Shown one piece after another: positions 8,558 to 17,300 of a stretch of DNA of 64,000 nt. The notes below the pieces were generated by a model. That model ran no database searches and had not been told where the DNA came from. It worked only from the letters and a program-made list of their open reading frames with translations. This DNA comes from Streptomyces avermitilis MA-4680 = NBRC 14893. Its GTDB lineage: Bacteria > Actinomycetota > Actinomycetes > Streptomycetales > Streptomycetaceae. Position 1 is the stretch's first letter; the number at the start of each line of letters is the position of its first letter. Made by a program: the position numbers and the translations under genes. The stretch is taken from positions 3,286,001 through 3,350,000 of the forward strand of contig NC_003155.5 of NCBI RefSeq assembly GCF_000009765.2. Direction: 5' to 3'.

Positions 8558-9202
8558 ATGCGGCTGGCCGAGTTGAGCGAGCGGAGCGGTGTACCCCTCG
8601 CGACGATCAAGTACTACCTGCGCGAAGGCCTGTTGGCGCCGGGCCGGCGCATCAGCGCGACCACCGCCGAGTACGACGAGGGCCATCTGCGCCGGCTGCG
8701 CCTGGTCCGGGCGCTGATTCAGGTCGGCCGGGTCCCGGTGGCGACGGCCCGGGAGGTCCTGGGGCACGTCGACGACGACTCCCTCGGCCGCACGATCCGG
8801 CTGGGAGCGGCCCTGTGGGCGCTGCCGCAGGTTCCGGAGCCGGACGAGGAGGACGAGAACGTCCGGGCCGCGCAGCACGAGGTGGATCAGCTCCTGCGGA
8901 CGCTGGACTGGACGACCGCCCAGAACCTGAGCAGCATCTCTCCCGCGCATCGTTCGCTGGTCGTGGCCGTGGCCACACTCAGGCGGCTCGGCTACGCCTG
9001 GGACGCCGAACTGATGGCGCCGTACGCCCAGTTGATGCATCAGGCGGCCGTCCGGGACCTGGACTTCGTGGAGACCCATCCGTCGGAGGCCGAGAAGGTC
9101 GAGACCGCGGTCGCGGCGGCGATCCTCTTCGAACCGGTGCTGCGCGCGTTGCACCGGCTGGCGCAGGAGGAGGAGTCGGCGCGGCGGTACGGCATCGAGT
9201 GA
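8558..9202 (+). CDS. MerR-family transcriptional regulator
   Basis: A DNA-binding regulator of 214 residues. The winged helix begins at once (MRLAELSERSGVPLATIKYY, then LREGLLAPGRRIS), followed by the usual helical dimerisation region (RRLRLVRALIQVGRVPVATA). The long C-terminal domain has no cysteine-based metal site, so a small-molecule or protein signal is more likely than a metal. I chose ATG at 8558, preceded by AAGGAAGGGC; the TTG at 8522 would lie inside the operator. It is divergent from the DUF4188 gene, its likely target. Confidence 0.87.
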   Translation: MRLAELSERSGVPLATIKYYLREGLLAPGRRISATTAEYDEGHLRRLRLVRALIQVGRVPVATAREVLGHVDDDSLGRTIRLGAALWALPQVPEPDEEDENVRAAQHEVDQLLRTLDWTTAQNLSSISPAHRSLVVAVATLRRLGYAWDAELMAPYAQLMHQAAVRDLDFVETHPSEAEKVETAVAAAILFEPVLRALHRLAQEEESARRYGIE

Positions 9203-9210
9203 GCGGGAAC

Positions 9211-9246
9211 GGCGAAGGCCCCCCACCGAAGTGGAGGGCCTTCGCC
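9211..9246. terminator. Terminator between merR and the tRNA cluster
   Basis: An 11-bp inverted repeat (GGCGAAGGCCC and complement) with a 14-base loop that itself contains CCAC/GTGG. It can end both the merR transcript and the opposing tRNA transcript. Confidence 0.75.
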
Positions 9247-9251
9247 TCACG

Positions 9252-9324
9252 TACCCCCGACCGGATTCGAACCGGCGCTACCGCCTTGAGAGGGCGGCGT
9301 GCTAGGCCGCTACACAACGGGGGC
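9252..9324 (-). tRNA. tRNA-Glu (CTC), copy 3 in transcription order
   Basis: A 73-nt cloverleaf reads on the minus strand: acceptor GCCCCCG pairs with CGGGGGT, the D arm contains TAGCGGCCTAG, the anticodon loop is CTCTCAA (anticodon CTC) and the T loop is TTCGAAT. CCA is not encoded. Identical in sequence to the copies at 9438 and 9573. Confidence 0.95.
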
Positions 9325-9344
9325 AAGGACCACGAGTGATCCAG

Positions 9345-9416
9345 CTGGGCTACCAGGACTCGAACCTAGAACAACGGAACCAGAAACCGTCGTGTTGCCA
9401 ATTACACCATAGCCCA
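9345..9416 (-). tRNA. tRNA-Gln (CTG), copy 2
   Basis: A 72-nt cloverleaf on the minus strand: acceptor TGGGCTA pairs with TAGCCCA, discriminator G, anticodon CTG in the loop TTCTGGT, T loop TTCGAGT. It lies between two tRNA-Glu genes. It differs from the copy at 9688 in the acceptor (TGGGCTA against TGGCCTA) and at a few stem bases. Confidence 0.95.
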
Positions 9417-9437
9417 ATGGTGGTCTAGACCACCGAG

Positions 9438-9510
9438 TACCCCCGACCGGATTCGAACCGGCGCTACCGCCTTGAGAGGGCGGCGTGCTAGGCCGCTACA
9501 CAACGGGGGC
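9438..9510 (-). tRNA. tRNA-Glu (CTC), copy 2
   Basis: The same 73-nt sequence as the copy at 9252, with anticodon CTC. It sits 21 bp from the neighbouring tRNA-Gln, so they are probably processed from one precursor. Confidence 0.95.
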
Positions 9511-9572
9511 CCTAGCGATCCTGCATGAGAGTCAGCGGGTGCGACCCGGACTGCCCCCCTGGGAAGGATCTG

Positions 9573-9645
9573 TACCCCCGACCGGATTCGAACCGGCGCT
9601 ACCGCCTTGAGAGGGCGGCGTGCTAGGCCGCTACACAACGGGGGC
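9573..9645 (-). tRNA. tRNA-Glu (CTC), copy 1
   Basis: The same 73-nt sequence as the other two tRNA-Glu copies, with anticodon CTC. It is separated by 62 bp from the next tRNA-Glu and by 42 bp from the tRNA-Gln at 9688. Confidence 0.95.
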
Positions 9646-9687
9646 CTTGCAGAGTTGGTTCTCTGCGATGCAGATAAGCTCTGCGAG

Positions 9688-9759
9688 CTGGCCTACCAGG
9701 ACTCGAACCTAGACTAACGGAACCAGAAACCGTCGTGCTGCCAATTACACCATAGGCCA
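9688..9759 (-). tRNA. tRNA-Gln (CTG), copy 1
   Basis: A 72-nt cloverleaf: acceptor TGGCCTA pairs with TAGGCCA, anticodon CTG, T loop TTCGAGT. It is the first tRNA of the cluster in transcription order. The promoter is probably just upstream, in 9760-9850. Confidence 0.95.
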
Positions 9760-9850
9760 CTGAAACGCAATCCCTTGCGGGGATCTTGTTTTAGCTTGCG
9801 CCTCCGGTTTCCGGCCTTTCGGCCCGCTCCCCGGCGGCGCAGAAAGAACA

Positions 9851-10585
9851 TTACCCGAAGGTGGACGGCACTCCAAAACGGGTATCCGCGCCGAGGACGG
9901 CGGGGAGTTCGGCCAGCGACGCGATCCGGTGCGGGCCGGTGGACGCGACGGCGGTGGCGGTGTGAGCGCCGTCGCGGTCGATCCAGACGGAGAGCAGTCC
10001 GGCCTCGGCGGCGCCGCGGCCGTCGATCTCCGGGTGGTCCCCGACGTACGCGACCTGGTGCGGCGGCAGCCCGAGCGCGTCGCAGGCCGCGTGGAAGGCC
10101 TCCGCGGCGGGCTTGGAGACGCCGAGCTCGGCCGCGCACAGGACGGCTTCGAAGCGGTGGTGCACGCCGAGGACCCGGAGCTTGCGGTCCTGGACGTGGA
10201 GGCTCGAGTTGGACAGGACCGCGTGCCGGTGACTGGCGGCGAGGGCGTCCAGGACGGGCAGTACGTCCGGGAAGAGGGCCCAGGCGGCCTCGTAGTACGC
10301 GACGTAGCGCTGGAACCAGTCGTCGGCCTCGGTGTCGGTCAGCGGCTGCCCGAGGAACACCCGGACGCGTTCGCGGCGCTGGCCCTCCCAGTCGGTCTCT
10401 CCCGCCGAGAACCTCAGCCACTGCTGGTCGGTGACCTCCCGCCAGCGTGCCAGGGCCTGCTCGACGGACTCGTATCCGTCGAGCAGGCCCTCGGCCGCCA
10501 GATGTTCGCGCATCCCGGCTCGGTCCGCGGCGCCGTAGTCGAAGATCGTGTCGTCGATGTCCCAGACCACGGCGCTGATGTCCAT
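9851..10585 (-). CDS. HAD-superfamily hydrolase (phosphatase-like)
   Basis: A 244-residue cytoplasmic haloacid-dehalogenase-fold enzyme, probably a small-molecule phosphatase. Motif I is VVWDIDDTIFDYG (about residues 6-18, nucleophile Asp in DIDDT), motif II is VLSNSS, motif III is the Lys of ELGVSKPAAEAF, and motif IV is VAYVGDHPEIDGRGAAEAGL. The four-helix cap between motifs I and II is C1 type. I chose ATG at 10585, right before motif I. The reading frame stays open for another 134 codons upstream (to 10987) with coding-like composition; that stretch is described separately. It lies between gltX and the tRNA cluster. Substrate unknown. Confidence 0.85.
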   Translation of the reverse strand: MDISAVVWDIDDTIFDYGAADRAGMREHLAAEGLLDGYESVEQALARWREVTDQQWLRFSAGETDWEGQRRERVRVFLGQPLTDTEADDWFQRYVAYYEAAWALFPDVLPVLDALAASHRHAVLSNSSLHVQDRKLRVLGVHHRFEAVLCAAELGVSKPAAEAFHAACDALGLPPHQVAYVGDHPEIDGRGAAEAGLLSVWIDRDGAHTATAVASTGPHRIASLAELPAVLGADTRFGVPSTFG

Positions 10586-11063
10586 GAGCCGACGGTAACC
10601 CGGGGGTGGGCGCCGCGTCGGCCGGTTGACGGCAGTCGTGCCGGTCAGGGTCAGGCCGGGGCCCTGGGCGTCGTCCTGGTCGGCGGTGCGCAGCACGGTC
10701 GCCGTCCGCGTGGTCGCCGTACCCGTGGGGAAGTCGGTGAGCAGTGGTTCGTGCGTGCCGCGGTTCTCGCGGATCAGACAGCCGTCGGCGAGGCGGTCCC
10801 GGCCGGCCGGGACCGTGAGGGGACGGTTCGTGGCGCGGTCGTGGACGCCGGCGGGTCCAAAGGCGCCGCAGGACCGGTACAGCCAGGTGTTGACGGCCTG
10901 GGTGGCGCTGGGCGTGCGGGGCGCGCCGGTGGCGACGCGGGCCCGGCCGGCACGGCGCACGACAGCGCCGCGGCCCCGCTGAGGCAAGCCTTCGTGAACG
11001 GGTCACCGCTCCAGGAGCGGCAGTTCGCTGGAGGGGGGAACTCCGGATGACGGCTCGGAGCAT
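10586..11063 (-). other. Gene-poor stretch with coding-like sequence in frame with the HAD gene
   Basis: There is no clear gene here. On the minus strand, 10586-10987 stays open in the frame of the HAD hydrolase and reads like protein: SCGAFGPAGVHDRATNRPL, then CLIRENRGTHEPLLTDFPTG. Almost all third positions are G or C. I do not recognise a domain. It may be an N-terminal extension, or the remnant of a separate gene that has lost its start and stop. No convincing ribosome-binding site precedes the ATG at 10987. I see nothing in 10988-11063. Confidence 0.35.
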
Positions 11064-11104
11064 ACGAAGGGGGCGGCGTCCGGACCGGACGCCGCCCCCT
11101 TCGT
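11064..11104 (-). terminator. Terminator after gltX
   Basis: A perfect 18-bp inverted repeat (ACGAAGGGGGCGGCGTCC and complement) with a 5-base loop, 16 bases beyond the gltX stop codon. Confidence 0.9.
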
Positions 11105-11119
11105 GCCTGCGCTGTGCGG

Positions 11120-12634
11120 CTACGCCGTCAGCTTCGCCAGTGCCGCGTCGACGCGGGCCAGCGTCTTCTCCTTGCCCAGGATCTCCAGGGACTCGAAGAG
11201 CGGCAGGCCGACCGTGCGGCCGGTGACGGCGACGCGGACCGGGGCCTGCGCCTTGCCGAGCTTGAGGCCGTGCTCCTCGCCCGCCGCCAGGACGGCTTCC
11301 TTCAGGGACTCCGGAGACGTCCAGTCGGCCGCCTCCAGCTTCTCCCGGGCCGTGCGCAGCAGTGCGTCCGAGCCCTCCTTCATGGCCTTCGTCCAGGACG
11401 CCTCGTCGAAGACCGGCTCCGGCAGGAACAGGAAGTCGACGTTGTCGGTGATCTCGGAGAGGACCTTGAGGCGGGACTGCGCGTACGGCGCGATGACCTG
11501 CCACTTCGCCTCGTCGAAGTCCTCGGGCGCCCAGTTGGCGAACGGGGCCTTCAGCCACGGCCGGCAGCGCTCGGTGAAGTCCTTCACATCGAGCAGCCGG
11601 ATGTGGTCGGCGTTGATCGCCTCGCACTTCTTCAGGTCGAAGCGGGCCGGGTTGGGGTTCACGTCCTTGACGTCGAAGGCGGCGACCATCTCGTCGATCG
11701 TGAAGATGTCGCGGTCCGCCGAGAGCGACCAGCCAAGGAGAGAGAGGTAGTTGAGCAGGCCCTCCGGGAGGAAGCCGCGCTCCCGGTAGAGGTTCAGCGA
11801 GGCCTGCGGGTCACGCTTGGAGAGCTTCTTGTTGCCCTCGCCCATGACGTACGGCAGGTGGCCGAACTCCGGCACGGACTTCGCGATGCCCAGCTCGATC
11901 AGCGCCCGGTAGAGGGCGACCTGGCGGGGAGTGGAGGAGAGCAGGTCCTCGCCGCGCAGGACGTGGGTGATCTCCATCAGCGCGTCGTCGACCGGGTTGA
12001 CCAGCGTGTACAGGGGCGCGCCGTTGGCTCGTACGATCCCGTAGTCCGGGACGTTCTCCGGGAGGTACGTGATGTCGCCGCGGACCAGGTCCGTGAAGGT
12101 GATCGGCTCGTCGGGCATCCGGAACCGGACGATGGGCGTGCGGCCCTCGGCCTCGTAGGCGGCCTTCTGCTCGGCCGACAGCTCCCGGCAGTGTCCGTCG
12201 TAGCCGGACGGCTTGCCGGCGGCGCGGGCGGCGTCGCGGCGGGTGTCCAGCTCCTCCGTCGAGCAGTAGCAGTGGTACGCGTAGCCGCCGTCGAGGAGCT
12301 TCTGGGCGACGTCCTTGTAGAGGTCCATCCGCTGCGACTGGCGGTACGGCGCGTGCGGGCCGCCGACGCCGGGGCCCTCGTCCCAGTCGAAGCCCAGCCA
12401 GCGCAGCGAGTCCAGAAGCTGCTCGTACGACTCCTCGGAGTCACGGGCCGCGTCGGTGTCCTCGATGCGGAAGACGAAGGTGCCGCCGGTGTGGCGGGCG
12501 AACGCCCAGTTGAACAGGGCCGTACGGACCAGGCCCACGTGGGGGTTGCCGGTCGGGGAGGGACAGAAACGTACGCGTGGGGGCACCCCCTCTCCGAGCG
12601 GAGTCGAGGACTTGGGGGAGTTCGCGTTAGCCAC
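11120..12634 (-). CDS. gltX: Glutamyl-tRNA synthetase
   Basis: Charges tRNA-Glu and, in bacteria without GlnRS such as Streptomyces, also tRNA-Gln, which GatCAB then amidates. The 504-residue class I enzyme has the HIGH-type motif [56 protein letters not shown] and the KMSKS-type KLSKRDPQ. The C-terminal anticodon-binding domain is complete. Start GTG at 12634 overlaps the stop of the FAH-family gene by eight bases. The substrate tRNAs are encoded about 1.5 kb away. The usual zinc ligands may be partly present ([10 protein letters not shown]). Confidence 0.97.
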   Translation of the reverse strand: MANANSPKSSTPLGEGVPPRVRFCPSPTGNPHVGLVRTALFNWAFARHTGGTFVFRIEDTDAARDSEESYEQLLDSLRWLGFDWDEGPGVGGPHAPYRQSQRMDLYKDVAQKLLDGGYAYHCYCSTEELDTRRDAARAAGKPSGYDGHCRELSAEQKAAYEAEGRTPIVRFRMPDEPITFTDLVRGDITYLPENVPDYGIVRANGAPLYTLVNPVDDALMEITHVLRGEDLLSSTPRQVALYRALIELGIAKSVPEFGHLPYVMGEGNKKLSKRDPQASLNLYRERGFLPEGLLNYLSLLGWSLSADRDIFTIDEMVAAFDVKDVNPNPARFDLKKCEAINADHIRLLDVKDFTERCRPWLKAPFANWAPEDFDEAKWQVIAPYAQSRLKVLSEITDNVDFLFLPEPVFDEASWTKAMKEGSDALLRTAREKLEAADWTSPESLKEAVLAAGEEHGLKLGKAQAPVRVAVTGRTVGLPLFESLEILGKEKTLARVDAALAKLTA

Positions 12635-13403
12635 GCTTGATCACCTTGTTGGTGAGAGTGCCGATGCCTTCGATGGTGACGGCGACCTCGTCGCCGACGT
12701 TGAGGGGGCCGACCCCAGCCGGGGTGCCCGTGAGGATCACGTCGCCGGGGAGCAGCGTCATGGCCTCGGTGATGTTGACGATCAGATCCTCGATCGAGTG
12801 GATCATCTCGCTGGTGCGGCCGAGCTGCCGCTGTTGCCCGTTGACCGTGAGCTGGATGGTGACGTCGCTCGGGTCGAGGTCCGTCTCCACCCAGGGGCCG
12901 AGCGGGCAGGAGCTGTCGAAGCCCTTGGCCCGGGCCCACTGCTTCTCGCGCTTCTGGACGTCACGCGCGGTGATGTCGTTGGCGCAGGTGTAGCCGAGGA
13001 TGACGTCCTTGACGCGCTCACGCGGTACCTCGCGGCACATGCGGCCGATGACCACCGCCAGCTCGGCCTCGTGGTGCAGCTCGTTCGAGAAGGACGGGTA
13101 CTGGATCGGGTCGCCGGGGCCGATCACCGAGGTCGACGGCTTGAAGAAGGCGAACGGGGCGTCGGGCACCTCGTTGCCCAGCTCCTTGGCGTGCTCCGCG
13201 TAGTTGCGGCCGAAGGCCACGACCTTGTTGGGGAGCACGGGCGGCAGCAGGCGCACCTTGTTGAGGGGAACCTTCGTACCGGAGAGCTCGAAGTCCGCGA
13301 ACGGGATGCCCTTGATGATGTCGAGGACGAGCTCGTCCGGCTTGTCGCCCTCGACCGCGCCGAAAGCGACGTTGCCGTCGATGGAGAATCTGGCGATGCG
13401 CAC
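12627..13403 (-). CDS. Fumarylacetoacetate hydrolase-family protein
   Basis: A 258-residue member of the FAH superfamily (acylpyruvase, oxaloacetate decarboxylase or related C-C hydrolase). Metal ligands are the two Glu of [14 protein letters not shown] and the Asp of [24 protein letters not shown] precedes them and [11 protein letters not shown] lies near the C-terminus. The start GTG at 13403 follows AAGGATCCC. Its stop overlaps the gltX start, so the two are translated together, which is the usual order in Streptomyces. The exact substrate cannot be told from sequence. Confidence 0.9.
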   Translation of the reverse strand: MRIARFSIDGNVAFGAVEGDKPDELVLDIIKGIPFADFELSGTKVPLNKVRLLPPVLPNKVVAFGRNYAEHAKELGNEVPDAPFAFFKPSTSVIGPGDPIQYPSFSNELHHEAELAVVIGRMCREVPRERVKDVILGYTCANDITARDVQKREKQWARAKGFDSSCPLGPWVETDLDPSDVTIQLTVNGQQRQLGRTSEMIHSIEDLIVNITEAMTLLPGDVILTGTPAGVGPLNVGDEVAVTIEGIGTLTNKVIKRG

Positions 13404-13568
13404 GGGATCCTTGCGCCCCTCACTGAGCTGGCTGGAGTCTGACGCTCCAGGCTAACGCGGTGGGGGCGGCAGGCTCGCGCATTACCGGCGGGCGCCCTCG
13501 GAGCCGTGCGCGATCACGCCCGCCCATTCACAGGGAACACCTTGAGCGGGCGGCGCCCGGTGCGCGTA

Positions 13569-13742
13569 CTACTCCGCGACGGAAGCCGTGACGGGGGCCT
13601 CCATCAGGATGGTGCGTCGGGGATTGGCGGTCTGGGTGGGAAGATCGACGGAGTGTTCCGGCTGGTCCGGCGTGTGCAGCTCGTCGGCGTCGGTGAGGTG
13701 CGCCAGCGTGGTGCGTCGCGGGTTGGCTATGTTGCGGAACAT
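13569..13742 (-). CDS. Small peptide with two ANPRRT motifs, unknown
   Basis: A 57-codon ORF from ATG at 13742 to TAG at 13569. It contains IANPRRTTLAHL near the start and TANPRRTILMEAP near the end, separated by an acidic linker (TDADELHTPDQPEHSVDLP). GC3 is about 86 percent, as in real genes. No cysteine, membrane segment or signal peptide is visible. The duplicated motif is like that of a multi-core ribosomal peptide precursor or a small two-site binding peptide, but I recognise no family. The ribosome-binding site is weak; a longer start at 13838 exists, and a different upstream frame looks more coding (next entry). It lies alone between the FAH gene and cvnA1. Confidence 0.55.
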   Translation of the reverse strand: MFRNIANPRRTTLAHLTDADELHTPDQPEHSVDLPTQTANPRRTILMEAPVTASVAE

Positions 13743-13863
13743 CGTCGTCGTCTTCACTGGAGTTCGTGACCTCGTCGGTACGGGCGCCGGGCAGGGTCCA
13801 AGGACCGCCGCAGAAGCGCAGGTTGTCGGATTCGCCATCCCTGTAAAGCGTCAGGCTAAACAT
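13743..13863 (-). other. Coding-like upstream frame that runs into the ANPRRT gene
   Basis: In a different minus-strand frame, an ATG at 13863 opens MFSLTLYRDGESDNLRFCGG, then WTLPGARTDEVTNSSEDDDD, which looks like natural protein. At the Asp run this frame meets the ATG of the 57-codon ORF; beyond it the frame turns into a His/Arg-rich shadow. Either two overlapping genes are coupled here, or one gene of about 98 codons has been split by a one-base shift (real or a sequencing error). Confidence 0.4.
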
Positions 13864-14358
13864 TCAATTCCCTGGCGAAGGCGTGAAGAGGTCATGATCC
13901 CCGTGTGAGTTTGCTCACTGACTACTGGGCAAAAGGGTCAATCCGGACCGCCAACTCCTCGCGACGAAACGGACATTGCCCCACTGAAGCGCGCATTCCG
14001 CTCCTGATCATGGCGACTGGGACACCCTGCGCACCTCGATGACTCGCCCGCTTATGCCCGATATATATAAGTCCACTTTCTACGTCTCGTGACGCTCCCC
14101 TCACAAGGGGTCACGGTCGTCACGGGCTCGCCCATGGGCCTTGTTGGAGATCCGGCACTGTGCTGGAATTCCACGGACCGCCGCGGGATCGAGATCCGGC
14201 GCGCAGGGGCGCAACGCAGCGCCAGTGGCGGCGGGAAGGGGGAGCCCAGCGCCGGTCACTCACGACCACCATGGGTGCGCATTGAGGGCACTCCCACGAC
14301 GCCGACACCGTCCCGCCGTTCACGCGGAGGGACGCCTGGTCCAGAGGTTGCGACGCTA
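13864..14358 (+). promoter_or_regulatory. Non-coding region upstream of the first conservon
   Basis: About 490 bases with no convincing gene. It contains an AT-rich patch (gatatatataag near 14061-14072) unusual for this genome, likely part of the cvnA1 promoter, and several short dyads near 14098-14140. The cvnA1 frame stays open back to 14089, but the extension is Arg/Ser-rich and unlikely to be translated. Confidence 0.4.
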
Positions 14359-17300
14359 GTGCAGGGACGTTTCAAGAGGGATGGCAGCGCTTCGGCGGAG
14401 CCGGAGCCGCACGGCGGGACCGACCGCGGTTCCTCGCCCCAGCACGCCCAGAACCCGGGACCGGGTGAGGCCGGCAAGAGCGGTGGGCGCACCGGTGCGC
14501 CCAAGGCCCCCACTCCACCCGCGAAGCCGACGAGCAGCGGCCCCAGCAGCGGCTCGCGCGTAGCTCTGCGCAACTGGCGCATCTCCACGCGTCTGGTCTC
14601 GCTGCTCGCGCTCCCCGTGGTCGCCGCGACCTCGCTCGGCGCGCTGCGCATCAGCGACTCCATGGACGAGATCCAGCAGCTCGACAACATGAAGCTGCTG
14701 ACCGACATGACCAAGCAGGCGACCGAGCTCGCCGCCGCGCTCCAGGACGAGCGCGACCAGTCGGCAGGTCCGCTGGCGCACGGCGCCACGGCCACCGACT
14801 TCACGGTCAAGGGCGTCCGCCAGAAGACGGACCGCGCGCGCTCCGCCTTCCTCTCGGGCACCCAGGAGATCGACGACGCCAGCGGCAACGGCCAGCTCTC
14901 CGGCGTCCGCGACAGCGTCGTGGGTCTGGCCGGTGAGCTGAGCAACCTGAGCAGCATCCGCAACGTCGCCTACAAGGACTCCGAGAACGCCACGCAGACG
15001 GTCGAGGGCTACCACCGCCTCATCACCCAGCTGCTCGGCCTCTCGCAGGACATGGCCGAGGCGACCAGCAACCCGGAGATGATCCAGCGCACGCGCGCCC
15101 TGGCGGCCTTCTCGACCGCCAAGGAGTACGCGTCCGTGCAGCGCGCGGTCATCGCGGCGTCGCTGCCCGCGAGCAACAACACCTTCGGCAAGCTCTCCGA
15201 GAACGACCGCCAGTACGCGCTCTCGGCCCTGGACAGCCAGGAATCCGAGATATCGAGCTTCAACAGCATCTACGGCGACGGCTACGAAGATCTGACGAAG
15301 CCCATCGACAGCGGCAACCCGACCATCGAGGCCGCCGACGAGTACGCGAAGCGCGCGCTGAGCGACAAGAACGGCATCCGCCAGCAGAACAAGCGCTCGT
15401 ACAAGGACTGGGTCGACGACGACTCGGCCAAGCTCGAGCAGATGTCGAAGATCGAGCTCACCCTGCTCAACCAGATGGAGCAGAAGGCCCGCGAGCTGCG
15501 CAACCAGTCCGAGCAGGAAGCGATCATCTCGGGTGCGCTGATCCTCATCGTCCTCGGCGTCTCGCTCGTCGGCGCCTTCGTCGTGGCCCGCTCCATGATC
15601 CGCTCGCTGCGCCGGCTCCAGGACACCGCGACCAAGGTCGCCCAGGACCGCCTGCCCGAGCTGGTCAGGCAGCTGTCCGAGTCCGACCCGCAGGACGTCG
15701 ACACGTCCGTGGAGTCGGTCGGTGTGCACTCCAAGGACGAGATCGGCCAGGTGGCCGCGGCCTTCGACGACGTGCACCGCGAGGCCGTACGACTCGCCGC
15801 CGAGCAGGCCCTGCTGCGAGGCAACGTCAACGCGATGTTCACCAACCTCTCGCGCCGCTCCCAGGGCCTCATCCAGCGTCAGCTCTCGCTCATCTCCGAA
15901 CTGGAGTCCCGCGAGGCCGACCCGGACCAGCTGTCCTCCCTGTTCAAGCTCGACCACCTCGCGACCCGCATGCGCCGTAACGGTGAGAACCTCCTCGTGC
16001 TCGCCGGTGAAGAGCCCGGCCGCCGCTGGACCCGCCCGGTCCCGCTGGTCGACGTGCTCCGCGCCGCCGCCTCCGAGGTGGAGCAGTACGAGCGCATCGA
16101 GCTGTCCTCGGTCCCGACCACCGAGGTCGCGGGCCGGGTCGTCAACGACCTCGTGCACCTGCTCGCCGAGCTGCTCGAGAACGCGACGTCGTTCTCCTCC
16201 CCGCAGACCAAGGTCAAGGTCACCGGTCACGCGCTGCCCGACGGCCGCGTTCTGATCGAGATCCACGACACCGGCATCGGCCTCTCCCCCGAGGACCTCG
16301 CGGCGATCAACGAGCGGCTCGCGGCGCCGCCCACCGTGGACGTGTCGGTCTCCCGCCGCATGGGTCTGTTCGTGGTCGGCCGTCTGTCGCAGCGCCACGG
16401 CATCCGCATCCAGCTGCGTCCGTCCGACTCGGGCGGTACGACCGCGCTCGTCATGCTTCCCGTCGATGTCGCCCAGGGCGGCAAGAAGGTTCCGGGCAAG
16501 CCGGGCCAGGGCGCTCCCGGCATCGGCGGCCCGGCTGCCGCACAGGCCTCGGCCGGTGTGGCCGCGGCCCGTCGCGGCGGTCAGTCGGGCAGTCCGAGCC
16601 TCGGCGCCGGTGCCCCCGCGGGCAACGCCGGCCGTATCGGTGCGGCTCCGCAGCGCGGACAGGTGGGTGCCGGTCAGGGCCCGCGTGCCGCACTGCCCGG
16701 CAGCAACCAGGGCGGACGTCCCGGCGCGCCGGGCGGAGCCCGGGGTCCGCAGCAGGGTCCGGCGGCACCGCAGCAGGGCCGGCCGGCCCCCGCGGGTGCC
16801 GGTGCGGGTGCCGGTGCCTTCGGGCAGAACGCGCCGGGCGCCCCGCAGGGCCTCCAGGCGGCGCAGGCCTTCAACGAGGGCCCGGCGGCCACCCGTCAGG
16901 GCGGCTTCGGCGACGGCGGTTCCGGCACGCGCCGGGGCGGCGGCTTCGGCGACAGCACCCCCGCGGCCGCACCCCCGCAGCAGCCCCAGCAGCCTCAGCA
17001 GCAGCCCAAGGAGTCCCGTCGCCGCAGGCCGCAGCTGCCGGGTCGCGGTGGCCCGCGGGCCGAACTGCCCGGCGGCAGCGCCCAGCCGCGCACGCCCAGC
17101 TGGAGCGACGAGAACGCGCAGCCGCCGGTGCCGCGCGCCTCGCTCGACGCCCCCCGCGGCCACGAGGAGCCGGACGCGCTGTCCGCCACCTCCCGGCTGC
17201 CGCGCGTCGACGACCGCCAGGGACCCGGCGCGACCTCGGAGATCCCCCGGATCGACGACCGCCAGGGACCCGGCGCCACTTCTGAGTTCGCCCGTCCCGA

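Noticed and set aside
9402..9638. Short frames across the tRNA genes
   Set aside because: They translate tRNA sequence; the repeated peptide simply reflects the identical tRNA-Glu copies.
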